Source: Phoronis australis
Lineage: Eukaryota; Phoronida; Phoronidae
Assembly (NCBI GenBank): GCA_002633005.1
Contig: NMRA01000051.1
Location: forward strand, 561,273 to 625,272
Length of the DNA stretch: 64,000 nt
Direction of reading: 5' to 3'
Under the pieces are notes generated by a model, which worked only from the letters and a program-made list of their open reading frames with translations, did no database searches and was not told the DNA's origin. Of this stretch, positions 24,901 to 35,800 are shown one piece after another. How positions within the stretch are numbered: position 1 is the first letter of the stretch; each line of letters opens with the position of its first letter. The position numbers and the translations under genes are program-made.

Positions 24901-27697
24901 TATACCTGCTTTAAAATTTGCGATCTGATTGTTTATGGTTGGGATATAAAAATAGTTGACTATTGATTATATAATTATGTTGAAGAGGTTTCTATTTGTA
25001 AGGGACTATTAAGCAAATATCAGTGACAGTGTTCATATGGACACTGGTGTTTTTCCCAAAACAAGATTACATTTATTTCATACCACTGTGCTGTTAATAT
25101 CATATCAGTGTATTATATTGATATGCTGTTCTTACAGATTTCTGAACTTTGTTACCTGTTATTTAGGCCGGGCATCAGCAACGCCATCTATTGACATGTT
25201 TATTACTCTCATGAAGCTGGGGTTAAAGGGATACAAGCAACTGCTGAAGGACAGGAAAGAAATGTTCAACTATCTGGCTGATGAGTTGTCAAAGTGTGCC
25301 AAAAAATATGGTGAGCAGTGCCTAAAGACACCGCACAATCCCATATCAATGGGTAGGTTTGTTGGTATATTTTATGTGGCTTGAAAACTATTGTGGTTAT
25401 ATACCTTTACAAGTCCAATTAATCAAACAAACTGTTTTCTTATTATGACGGCTTGTTTCGATAACAGTAGAAATTATTGGTAATAATTATTCGTGTTGCA
25501 AAGTGATAATTACGGAATGGCTGATCCACCTTTCGCGTTAATTCTCCTTCATATTCGGTCACGAGGGACGATGAATTTGGCTTCCACCCAGCCGTCATGA
25601 AGGGAAATGTTGGGTAATTTTCTCTGAATAGTTTTGGCTTGTACAGTAACTGTTGAACCTCTGAATTGTCCAAGTTTGTGGCTGACTTTGGAACATAATA
25701 TCTCAGAAATAGCTGATTAGATTCATATCAAACTTTCAGATATTTTGCGTTATGTAGTGTTCTCCAAAACTAATTGTCTTTAAAATGTTCCACTTTTGAA
25801 TTAGGGACTATCAAAAATGAGGCTTTTATAATTTTCTTGAAAAACTCCGATGTTGCATAAAGTGAAGTCATGAAATTGTAACGGTATTTGTGACATCTCA
25901 TTTTGAACCTACATCTCGATTAAAATGTTATTGATACTGTTGCTTTGCTATGAGTGCACCTTTCTTTTTTGTTAAATTTTACTAAGGCATGGTCACGTGA
26001 CCCAATTAACGACAGATCGGTAAAAAGTAAAAGAGTTAAATTGTTTATTTAAGTCCTTAGTATGACTTGAAGTTCGTAGGTGTTTTTGACACAGTCATGT
26101 TCTTAACCAAAATTTTTAATTTATCTGCATGTAGATCGTGAAATAATGGTGCCTTGTCGCGAGATCAAAACTACAGTTGAACCTCTTTACAACAAACCAT
26201 CTGTAGAACATTAACAGCGATATAATGTATAAACTTCCACTTCCCAATTTTACCCAATGTATTTGTACTCTGGTTACAATGAACTGTAGTTATATTACAG
26301 AGATTGATTACGTTACAACGAAGTCTGACTGTTTTGCACTCTAGTTTTTTAATATGAAGTAGTTTCAAATTCATATTTGGTGATTTGGAGGAACACTCTT
26401 TTTAATCAATGAATGAATGAACACTATGTTGTTGGTATTGAATTGTGATAAACTACAATTTTGCACCAAACTTATTGTTCTTACCTCCGCCAGAGGGCTC
26501 TAGTTACTAATCCCACATGACTATAATTTCACAAATGTCTCAAATTGTGTATAAGAAATGACTGTAAAATTCTTATTTTTTTATTTATCAAAGCAATGAC
26601 TCTCACCTTGCCAGAGTCTGATTCAAAGGCCTACACTGAACTTGGATCCATGTTATTCACTAGGAATATATCTGGCACAAGGTAAGATTTATCACTAGGA
26701 TGTAGTTAACAATTTCCCTAACGCATAAAAAAATTCAGGCTTTTTGTTACCTGGTTATTTGAAGAATTTAACACATCAGCAAAATGTTTCCTCGGGTTAC
26801 ACAGTTCATTTATGTTTTTTGCAAATAATCATGATTTTCGTGTTGTTTAAGTCTTGGTGTGACTAAATGGCTTGTTTTGAGAATTGAGTAAAAATACTTT
26901 GAGATTTTACACCTAATGATCAGTTTTAGGTTGTAGATACACGTTCCTAGTTAAAATTGTTTAAGTAACTTTGACACAATGAACATTTAGGAAAGGATAC
27001 TTTGTTTAATAGTTGGAATGTCTTAAAAAGCAAACATCGTTTCTCAGTGAAGTTTCGAAGCAAGATGTATGGACTAATCCTAAGGATTCAGTGCAAAATA
27101 GTAAAGTGATTTTTCTTTTTTGTGTTTTTTGACTTGAATTAAGGCGAGTGCAAAAAGTTTTTGCCATTTCTTTGGGAAAATATACCATCTTAGTATGAAG
27201 CATTTTATTGACCAGATTTTCTGACATACATTAATTTGCTACTGACGATTCAGAAGAAAATCTTGCTGAATAGTTTCATTACAGAGTGAAACTTCTCGAA
27301 TCACCTTGAACATAGTTACATTGCAGTATGAAACTTCTTTAATTTTGAACAGTCTCTAGAGTGTGGAATGCATTAATCTCTTTGAATTTATAGGGTGGTA
27401 ACGGCTATGGACTCGAAAGAAATCAATGGGTGCACATTTAAAGGGTATGGGTCTCATGCGGACAACTACAAATGTGCATATCTCACAGCTGCGGCCGCTG
27501 TGGGAATGCGGAAAGAGGATGTAGATGGGTTTGTTAAAAAATTGGAGAAAGTGCTGTCTAATGTCAAAGGAAAACGAGCAATGAGAGATGCACAAGAGAT
27601 CGCGAACATGGATAGGGAAGTGTGGAAGGACTTGAGCTGTGGCTCTGAAGCTGGACTGGAACAGTGGATGAAGACCGGGGATGTGGCGAAAAGTTGA
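15598..27697 (+). CDS. SEPSECS: O-phosphoseryl-tRNA(Sec) selenium transferase (SepSecS), complete
   Basis: SepSecS converts O-phosphoseryl-tRNA(Sec) and selenophosphate to Sec-tRNA(Sec), the last step of eukaryotic selenocysteine synthesis. Ten coding exons join in frame: 15598-15711, 17849-18003, 19286-19404, 20141-20299, 20462-20615, 23195-23297, 23846-23975, 25167-25352, 26594-26681 and 27394-27697, giving 503 aa (human about 501). Family blocks in order: [95 protein letters not shown], then [17 protein letters not shown], whose Lys is the pyridoxal-phosphate-binding residue, RASATPSID and TPHNPIS. The last exon holds the C-terminal [15 protein letters not shown] segment. No catalytic block is missing, so the gene looks functional. 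The donor region of exon 6 is tandemly duplicated. Confidence 0.97.
15787..15957. repeat. (CA)n-rich compound microsatellite with 12-bp higher period
   Basis: Consists of ACACACAGTGAC units that change to ACACACAGGGAC and end in pure (CA)n. It lies in SEPSECS intron 1, 76 bp after the donor of exon 1. Long open frames on both strands here are low-complexity artefacts. Confidence 0.95.
16273..16422. repeat. Short inverted-repeat (MITE-like) element in SEPSECS intron 1
   Basis: The left end has GCGTTCAGTAGAGGCTAGGA and a second CGCTAGGACCT. The right end has AGGTCCTAGCGTTACTGAAC, its imperfect reverse complement. About 150 bp, non-coding. Confidence 0.65.
18264..18570. repeat. 42-bp minisatellite, about seven copies
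   Basis: The unit starts GTGATGCACTGTGACAAGTC and ends GCCTGGTCTCAA. Period 42 is a multiple of three, so the array stays open in frames on both strands (14-residue repeats). It sits in SEPSECS intron 2, with no sign of being a real exon. Confidence 0.95.
21328..21582. repeat. MITE-like element with CAGTA...TCTCACC ends
   Basis: The left end is CAGTATAATCTCACC followed by TTTTGGACA. The right end reads TGTCCCAAATTGGTGAGATT and terminates in TACTG, an imperfect inverted copy of the left end. About 255 bp, in SEPSECS intron 5. Related fragments lie at 7937, 29080, 34920 and 40690. Confidence 0.65.
21870..22040. repeat. Dispersed repeat, CACTAGGGGGC family (inverted fragments)
   Basis: CACCCCCTAGTGACAAATTT and, about 130 bp on, GCACCCTGTAGTGGC are the reverse complement of the family core. 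It lies in SEPSECS intron 5. Confidence 0.5.
23275..23396. repeat. 61-bp tandem duplication spanning SEPSECS exon 6 donor
   Basis: Unit 1 (23275-23335) holds the last 23 nt of exon 6 and the GTCAGTGAG donor. Unit 2 (23336-23396) repeats it with two substitutions and carries its own GTCAGTAAG donor. The exon frame meets TGA 18 nt past the first donor. Confidence 0.92.
23846..23975 (+). CDS. SEPSECS: SEPSECS exon 7, PLP-lysine exon
   Basis: Begins [18 protein letters not shown]. The Lys in [10 protein letters not shown] is the conserved Schiff-base lysine of the fold-type I PLP enzyme. The acceptor TTTTAG and donor GTGAGA are clear. The exon enters in phase 0 and leaves in phase 1. Confidence 0.93.
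24299..24380 (-). repeat. tRNA-like sequence (degenerate tRNA or tRNA-derived SINE head)
   Basis: Read on the minus strand, GTCCTCAGTAGCTCGACAGT then GGTAAGAGCACTAGTC resembles an A-box/D-arm. About 40 nt on, GTGATTAAATTTCCAG occupies the place of a B-box/T-arm but is far from the consensus GGTTCGAATCC. It is probably a decayed SINE head in SEPSECS intron 7, not a working tRNA gene. Confidence 0.45.
25683..26100. repeat. Partial copy of the TTAAGG-TIR element family
   Basis: Shares ATCTCAGAAAT, GTGTTCTCCAAAA, TTTAAAATGTTCCA, GGGACTATCAAAAAT, TTTGTTAAATTTTACTAAG and a CACGTGACC block with copies at 39.2-39.8 and 54.8-55.3 kb. It lies in SEPSECS intron 8. Confidence 0.7.
26172..26332. repeat. 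pogo/Tigger-like MITE fragment
   Basis: Starts TACAGTTGAACCTCTTTACA and ends TTACAACGAAGTCTGACTGT, an imperfect inverted pair of the CAGT-type found on Tc1/mariner-pogo relatives. About 160 bp, in SEPSECS intron 8. Confidence 0.5.
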
Positions 27698-29849
27698 CAT
27701 CCAGTAAATGCCACTGTCTTGTTGTGTCATCCCTTCCAGTGATGTATTTGTTGTGGAGTCTGTCATTTATTTACATGCTCATGTATCAGTAACAAATGAA
27801 ACGCTTGCCATTGTGTACGTAAAATGTTGCATATTTTACTTGAATACAAGAAATGTTTTGTTCAACCCATGAATGCGTCTAATAGTTTTAATTTCCATAT
27901 ATCACTGAAGTGAATTTCTTAAGATTTAATTTCGCCAATGACATCAGGTTTTGTGCTAATTTTCTCACTTTGGTCATTTGTGCCTAAAAGCACATTCCCT
28001 ATTTACCTGTCATATGCTATCCACCAAAAGTCAAAAGTATAGACAAATTGACACACAATTTCTTGTCATGCTGACTTGGTAGAAGCCAAATTCATAGTCA
28101 GAGTAGTCTCCCCTGATGAACGAGAATGAAGGGGAATTACCAGGACAGTTCATGATGTGACTAAGTCTATCAGTCTGTAATTAGAATTTTACCGCCTGAA
28201 TAGTTATTACCAGTCATTTTTCCTGTTAACAGATTAGCTTTCAAGACCGGGAAACTGTATTTTATGTGATTACTTTTGCCTTAAAGTCTATCTTCAACGG
28301 TAACACCAGACGTCCTGTAAATTTGGTTTCAACAGTTTGTTAAAAGCCTCTCTCTGAGCCAACTAATGCCATAAATTGCCAAAAAGTAAAATACATGTAT
28401 TGGCTTGCTTTTGTCTACATCATCGCGAGAATCGCCTTCTAATTCAAACAGCTGCGAATACCACCCACATGCAATGGTGTTCTGTTCAGACCCCTATTCA
28501 ATACAACTGTTATCGGCCTTTTGTTGTTTGTGCTGGGATCTCAAAGTGACGCAACATGACATGAAAAGACAGCTTCGCCTATCATTTGATGACCTTACAT
28601 TTGCGTGATTGAACTCGCGTTTTCTTATGTTACTAAAGGCTTTGCTAGGACTATCTGGTTAGGCCAATACATTTAAAATTATAACAAAATTCAACTGAAG
28701 TTAGGCTTTAAAGTTGTACTGTAGCTGTTTTACACATTTCAACTCTAACTAAATAACCTTAACTACATTTTTGCAGCAGTTAATAAAACAATGCACTTGG
28801 TCTTTCATTTTCTATATTACATGATCGCAAAAAGAAACACTGCGCAGTCACAGTTCATATGCAGCCTGATGTTCGTTTTAAATTATTTTGACTAGCATCG
28901 ATCAACACCTGCAGCTTCTGTGCCAGTCAGTAAACAATAAACCTTGAGAAGCAGCTACGAATAGACATGATTCAATATCGTCATATTTAACAGATTACAA
29001 TTTTTCTTGCCAAAGTAGAAACAATTCCTCCTTAAATGCAATTTCTTACTAATTGACACTGAAAGTCACCAACTATAGCAAAACCTCGTCGCCAATTTAG
29101 GACAAGATATCTCATTATTTGCCAATGATTTTCATTTTGAGAATGTTCTGCCATATCTGCACAATAGCTACCTACAGGAAATATTGTGAAAAGTTGCGGG
29201 CATACACAACATTAGAAGCCCTCAGAAATAAAAAAGTGCAATTTTGTAGTACAAAAGTAGAGAAAAATACCAATACTTGGGAATTTCTTCCTGCTGGATA
29301 TTTTCAAAATTAAATTACAAGTCGGATAAATAGAGATATCAACTTAAAGATATAGCAGACAATTCGACACCTCAGTTGTATCAGATGTATGCAGGCCACC
29401 TAGGTCAGACCTATCGCACAACTTTATGAAACTAGATTTCATATTTATGCAACAAAAAATTCTTGTAAAAAAATACAATTACCAACCATTTAAATAAATG
29501 ACAAAAGACAGTCCAAATACTGCAAAACATTTGCCAAATTAGTAATTCTCGGAACACCTACAAGTACACGATTACCTTCTGATTGCACTCACAAATTGCA
29601 CTAAGATTGGAGATTTTGATCATGATGATCCACGACATAAAACAACTATAACAAAGAGCAGGTTGATAAAAAGTCTACTCTGAAGTTTTTGTATACCTTA
29701 GTAATTGTAATGCTTGCAACCATCCAACAGTTTTCTGCAGATAAGGCTGGGGCATACATTCGGTTAAAGAAAGTCGTGATAAATACACTTCGAGGTGTAT
29801 CAATACTGTTACTGTCAGTAGCTGCACACAAAATGAAACCATGAGAGTT

Positions 29850-30183
29850 ATGTCCACACTACAAGTTACATGTACCCAACAATACCTTGCCCATGTTCAG
29901 CCGATCATCCCAACTACACATCCTATGCTTTGCAACATACATGGCACCAAAAGGATAAGACACGCGTGACTGACCCAACGCAGTGAATAATTACTTCCGC
30001 CATGTTTGCAGGTTTGCACCACACTACGACTTGAGCTGGACCAAGTTGTCCTAGAACAAGTTGCTCTAACTCGATAAGGTTGATAAGTTGTAGCAAGTGG
30101 GGCAAGTTATTCCAGCACAAGTAGCATCCACGTTAAACCAAACAACTTGTTGAAGGAGTAACTTGTTCTCGTAGTGTGGACAG
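29850..30183. repeat. MITE-like element with GTCCACACTAC ends
   Basis: Left end GTCCACACTACAAGTTAC, right end AACTTGTTCTCGTAGTGTGG then AC. The inner sequence repeats the word CAAGTTG/CAACTTG several times. About 330 bp, non-coding. Confidence 0.65.
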
Positions 30184-30948
30184 CACTCAAGTCATGACAC
30201 AATATAGTCAATGTATCGTTGTCCCTCTGCTAGGGATTTAGGATTGAAAATTCGTTAGGTTACAGCTTTCATATACAAATCCAAACTTGGGAAAGTATTA
30301 GGATTTAACCGTGCATACTGAACCCAAATGTACTTTCTGTGTGTTCCTGTGGAAAATCTTGTTTACATACACCTATTGGGCTCATCTAAAGATGTCATGA
30401 CTGTGTTGAAAACTGTTCCTAATGTCAGTCACGGTGACAACATAATGGTTAGCAGTGACCGAGAGACAAAGTTCATAAAATAAATATAAGAAGTACTTCA
30501 TTCAGCTGTCAGTGATTCTAATTTGGAAACACAATTCTGACGAAAAGCAATAAAAGTTCTTTAACGTATAAAGAGATCCTAAGAAGTCAACAACTATCAT
30601 AACACTTGCTCATGTCCTGAGCTGAAGATTGTTTGCCATGAGAGACCATCGCCGTGAGGCAGGTGTGTGGAAGGAAGCAAAATATGCCTGGCAAATGTTC
30701 TGAAACAAGCAAACAAACACCTAAGATAAAGTTTTTCATTCATGCAAAAGAAACGACACACAATACTCAATTACAGCAAAAATCTAATCAGATTAGGATG
30801 CGATATGGTAGACAAATTAACTGCTTTCTCATTTTTTTTCATAAAATGCTAGTTGTAAATAAATGCTTTAGAAGCTTAGAGTTCAATTATAGTTACCACA
30901 AGACATTTTATGAAAATTGTAAGCACTGACAGATAACAACAATAAATA

Positions 30949-31303
30949 ATGGATCAACTGAAATTTTCGGATATAATCACATCCTTTGTCGACAACAGAA
31001 ACAGAAATAATTAAAGTAAAATCAAGCAAAATATGACAAATGGCATCCTGATATTTGGCCTAATAAACATGATAAATTGTTGCGAAAAAGGTAAAGGGTA
31101 TGATTTAAGAAGTCTTTATGTATAATCCATTGGGTTCAAGACAGTGTGTCAAACTTATCTATCCAAAATTGTTCTTTTGAGTCAATGGATTAAACATATT
31201 AAAGACTTCTTAAGTCATATCCTTTGTCATATCGTGTTTGATTTTTTACTTTCTGTTTCTGTTGACAAAGGATGTGATAATATCTGAAAATTTTGATTGA
31301 TCC
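30949..31303. repeat. Long foldback element (about 355 bp)
   Basis: The outer arms GGATCAACTGAAATTTTCGG and AAAATTTTGATTGATCC match. So do CACATCCTTTGTCGACAACA/TGTTGACAAAGGATGTGATA, ACAGAAACAG/CTGTTTCTGT and GATTTAAGAAGTCTTTA/TAAAGACTTCTTAAGTC. Arms of well over 100 bp are imperfect reverse complements. A third copy of one arm segment lies at about 31490-31550. Confidence 0.85.
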
Positions 31304-31589
31304 AATTTCATTGTTTTGTTTACCTATATATATATTCAACATTTCGTCAAACAAGTGTATCCTTTAGAGGATCTGGATCGCCTCTTTTAGTTTCAGATCT
31401 ACATTATTTAGCATTGACAAATTATATACTTTGTTCTGCAACAATGCATCATGCTCATTATGCCATATATCAGATGTTAATTGTCATATAGTATTTGATT
31501 TTACTTTATTTCTGTTTCTGTTGACGAAGGATGTTATTATATTCGCTAATTTGTTATCTTCATATAAATACACTAACTAATTAATAAAG

Positions 31590-32580
31590 ATCCTGAAGTG
31601 AGTTTAGGAGATACAGCTATGGGCGTAAAACAAAACAAAACTACATCTAGAAGGCACCACAGTAATCAAAGTCTTCATCGTCAACCATCCTCTTCACACT
31701 GAGAACGGCAATTTTCAAAGTCATCCTTAGAATAGTTGGGTTGACAGATACTAAAAAATTCAAAAAAAAACAGCAAAAATGCCCACAACGTGGCGCAAAA
31801 TACCTCGATTCTATCTGAAAATGGAACGATGGCGTCATCTCACCAATAGATGCCTATATTTCAAATTTTATGAAAATCGGTTGAGGACCTTTGAAGATAT
31901 AGAATAAGTAAACGTGAAAAACTAAAATTGCCACTAGGGGGCACACCGGTAGTCCGATCCGTCCGAAAGCCATCTTTGTCCGTTGTCAACTTCAAATAAA
32001 TACACTTGCTAAATTTAGTAAAGATCTTGCAAACGGTTTAGGAGATACAGCCGTGGGCGCAAAAAACTGCCACTAGGAGGTGCCACAATAGTTGAAGTCA
32101 TCGGAAAATCATCACCAGCCGTCCTTTTTATAGTACGAACATACGAACATACATGCCAATTTTCATAATCACTCTTAGAGCGGTTTGGTTGATAGAGGGT
32201 TGGATGCCAAAAAACAGACTCAAAAACAGTAAAAATGACCACTAGATGGTGCAAACTATGTCAAATCCATCCAAAAACGAGAGGATAATGTCACCTGACT
32301 AATAGATGCCAATATGCCAAATTTTATGAAAATACGTTGAGGACCTTTGAAGTTACAGCGGTGAGCTTAAAAAGCTAAAATTGCCACTTTGGGGCACACT
32401 GGTAGTCAGATCCGTCCGAAAGTTTGCTCATGCTGTCCCATCCATGAAACGAACACAATTATTGTACAAAATTTCATGAACAGTTGTCAAAGGGTTTTTG
32501 ATATAGAGCAGCGGATGCCAGACAGACGGACAGATGGGGATGACGGCATAATGCGTCCACATTATGAATATGTGGGCAAA
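31590..32580. repeat. Tandem modules of the CACTAGGGGGC dispersed repeat
   Basis: Similar segments recur about every 420 bp: GGAGATACAGCTATGGGCG (31.6 kb) and GGAGATACAGCCGTGGGCG (32.04 kb); AATTGCCACTAGGGGGCACA (31.93 kb) and AATTGCCACTTTGGGGCACA (32.38 kb); TCAAATTTTATGAAAAT (31.86 kb) and CCAAATTTTATGAAAAT (32.31 kb). Confidence 0.75.
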
Positions 32581-32802
32581 GAAAAACCATAGTTTTGGTT
32601 TATGTTTTGTAGTAGAGCCTTCTATTATGTTTTTTAGTAAGGCCTATTAGCATTCTTGATAACAGTCATGATTAACCTACAGACCAAATGGAGTTCACCA
32701 ATTGCTTTAAATGGAAGATTCACCTCTCACAGACTTGATTTAATCTAAAGTAAGTGACTTCCACAGGACTCAATTAGCACTGCGTGAGACTTAAACTTGT
32801 TC

Positions 32803-35800
32803 CTATATGCCTAAAGAGGATGAGTACAATGAAGATGCCGTAACGAACCTGCCGTGTGAAAGCCCTAGTATTTTTTTCCAGTTATTCTTCACTCCAAAGT
32901 TATACGGGTTCTTGTAAACCTGCAAACAGCCAAGAAACAATTTAAAGCTGAAACAAAGGCTCCCCACCAGTTTAGATGTTATTTTACAAATCTTATTCTG
33001 CGTGACCATCTAATTTTAGTCCAAGAGTCTTAGATTTCTCAGGTAATTTCTGATGATAGAAAAAGTATGAGACTGACTACGTGATTGTATTGCTTTTTAT
33101 TATTTCATATATAAAGAGGAAGTTACGTTCAATCTGTTCTTCATATTGGGAACACTAACACAAACTGGATTGAAGGCAGACTACTTCTATGTTAAACAGC
33201 TTCACATATACTCGTTAACAGAGTCATGCCTTCAACCCAGTTTGTGTTAATTAAGGGTTGCTACCAAACTACTCATATTGGGAACTTTATTAAACAACTG
33301 AGGCTACTCATCAACTGTATGGAGGACAGAATCTTCACAGTTGAGTTCCGAAATTAAGCACCCTATAGTGATTTTAATCTTGATTTATGTCAGACATTTT
33401 AATCTGCAAAAGAAACAATTAAGATGAAAACTACACTACAATCAAACACGCGCATGCTGGTTGGTGAAATTTCCCATAGGGACATTAAAACTTGAAGTTG
33501 TGACCGTGTGAACATTGCAACCCTGTTCAAAACAAAGTGTAAACAACGCATTGCGTATGGGATTTATGGAATGGAATGATAAATTTAAAGTGATCGAACA
33601 TAATTAACCAGGTTCTTAGTAATACTGTTCAATTGTACAGTCACATAAATAAGCATGAAGATTGGACTTAAACAACGGGGATTATGCAATTAATCATCAT
33701 CGCATTGTAAACTTAAAGTACCGATATCTTATTCCAAGCGACTCACCAGCCCTTGCTTCTTAAACCTCTGCGCCTCTTTTTTATTGATATGCCCCTCAAT
33801 TGAGGTCTCCCCACGACTGATGAGCCATGCGTGCCAAAGCATAAGAAGGCCGAGTGCGATGATGACAGCAAAACACAACATGAACTCAAACAGCACACAG
33901 TTGTGAAACCAGTCTCCCCTCGCCTTGGTCTCTCGGCTCAGGTCTGTGAAAGTGTTAGAGCCATTGGACTAGAAACAGAAAAGATATCACAATACTTTAT
34001 TCGATCAGTGCAAGTAAGAATAAAAGTAATCGATAATACAACTGAAGGTGATTTAATTTAGTAATTTTGAACATAATATTAATTAACTGCTTTGAAATAC
34101 AACCAATGACTACAAAGAGACATAATGGAAACGACAGATACAATACATCAATCTATCACTGACCGCAGGTGGACGAGGAGTCCAGATACCCCATTAAGCT
34201 AATATGCACAGGCACGACAACAAAATTTAAAGAGGCATGGAAAGCAAAACAAAGCTCATCAAAAATATCTTTTTAAACAATTCCTGATGGAACAACCATC
34301 TTGTAACATCGAGCATAGAGTAATTCACTTTCCCCTGAGAGGAAATTTCCAGAAAATATCGCAAAATTCTGTAGTTTTGAAATACACGCCAAGGAAAAAC
34401 TGTGGTTACCACAGAAATTCTAATCTACCTCTCACTTATGATAAATGCATGCATGCGCTCACAGTCAGTTGTTTGAAGTCGCTTGAGGTCAAATGCCACA
34501 TTTTCCATACATGGGAAATGTGCTATGTCTATGTCATGCCATACCAAATAAGGAGACATGCTTTTGCCTTGTGCATGATCGTTTTTTTGAAAGTTGAAAG
34601 TAAAAGAAAATGCTTTGATATCAACAGAAATTAAAAATCTTTACAAACAAACCGTAAAATACCTGGTGAGCCAGTTAAAATTTGTTTCAGTAGCAGAGAA
34701 CCACTTTCAATATTGCAATTTAGTCCGTTTATCACCTTCCAGGCCTCTTTAAGGTAATTATCTTAACATTGAAAACATGCTGTTTTTAAGTGTTGATTAC
34801 CTCCCTGCAATTTAAGGAACAAACAGGTCATTTAAATATGAAATCTACACAGAATAAATCATGCCAGAATCAGTTGAAAATTTTCTTAATCATTTTATGA
34901 GGAGCAATTTCCTTGTCCGTCATGGGTGACAAATTACTGTATGGCAAAATCTCACCAATTCCAGACACAATATGGCAGACAGGTCAAACTTCCTCTCATT
35001 TTCTTTCATAATTGATATACGGCACCGGAATGATGCTTTGCCATATATACTGAGTTCTGCACCATAACTACCAACTGAAAATATTTTGAGTAATTGTGGG
35101 CATTCCAAACAAAGTTAGAAGTCCTTGAAAAATCAAAAAAGTGTAATTTTGGCAATTATCTAAGTCTTATATTGTTGAAATTTTATTGTAATTGGTCTTG
35201 ATAAGGATAATGCTAACATATTACATAAATATTCATTCATCTGGAGCCTGCATTTCACACATTCAAGTGAGATTACTCACTCTATTACAATGTTGAAGCT
35301 CACCTGAGCACTCCAGAAGTCTAGCCATAACTCTAAATTCTAAACACAGTGTTTTTTAAATTTAAAATTTATGGCACAGACCATTGGTTATAATTGTCAC
35401 CACTATCACTGCTTGGTTTACAAACAACTAGACATAGCATTCTATAATTACTATAGAATAAGACCAAAAAAATCACATTTGGTTGTGGTCTCTACTCCCG
35501 TTTCATTTTAGACCAGAGCTTACCTACTAAAAACACCCCATCAATTTCAGCCAAGGTTTTATATCTTAAGCAAGGTTAAGCAAAGTTTGAAATGCAATGA
35601 TATGCCCAATGAAATGCATCATTTGTGGTCATCAGAGATGGATTTTCATTTTGAAAAATCTTGAGATACAACACCGACTCCATTTGATTTTCAAAAAAAA
35701 AAAAACAGAACAAAACCAACTATGTCTTTTCCTTGGCCTTATCTAAAATCTAAACTGACTCCTAGAGAGAAACGACAGTGACATGCCACCAGAAGAAAGT

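Larger units (their letters stand above)
27698..32802. other. SEPSECS-ZDHHC16 intergenic region (convergent 3' ends)
   Basis: Holds the 3' UTRs of both convergent genes and repeats only. An AATAAA at 28782-28787 is a possible SEPSECS polyadenylation signal. MITE-like and foldback elements at 29.1, 29.85-30.18, 30.95-31.30 and 31.6-32.6 kb fill much of it. I see no further gene. Confidence 0.5.
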
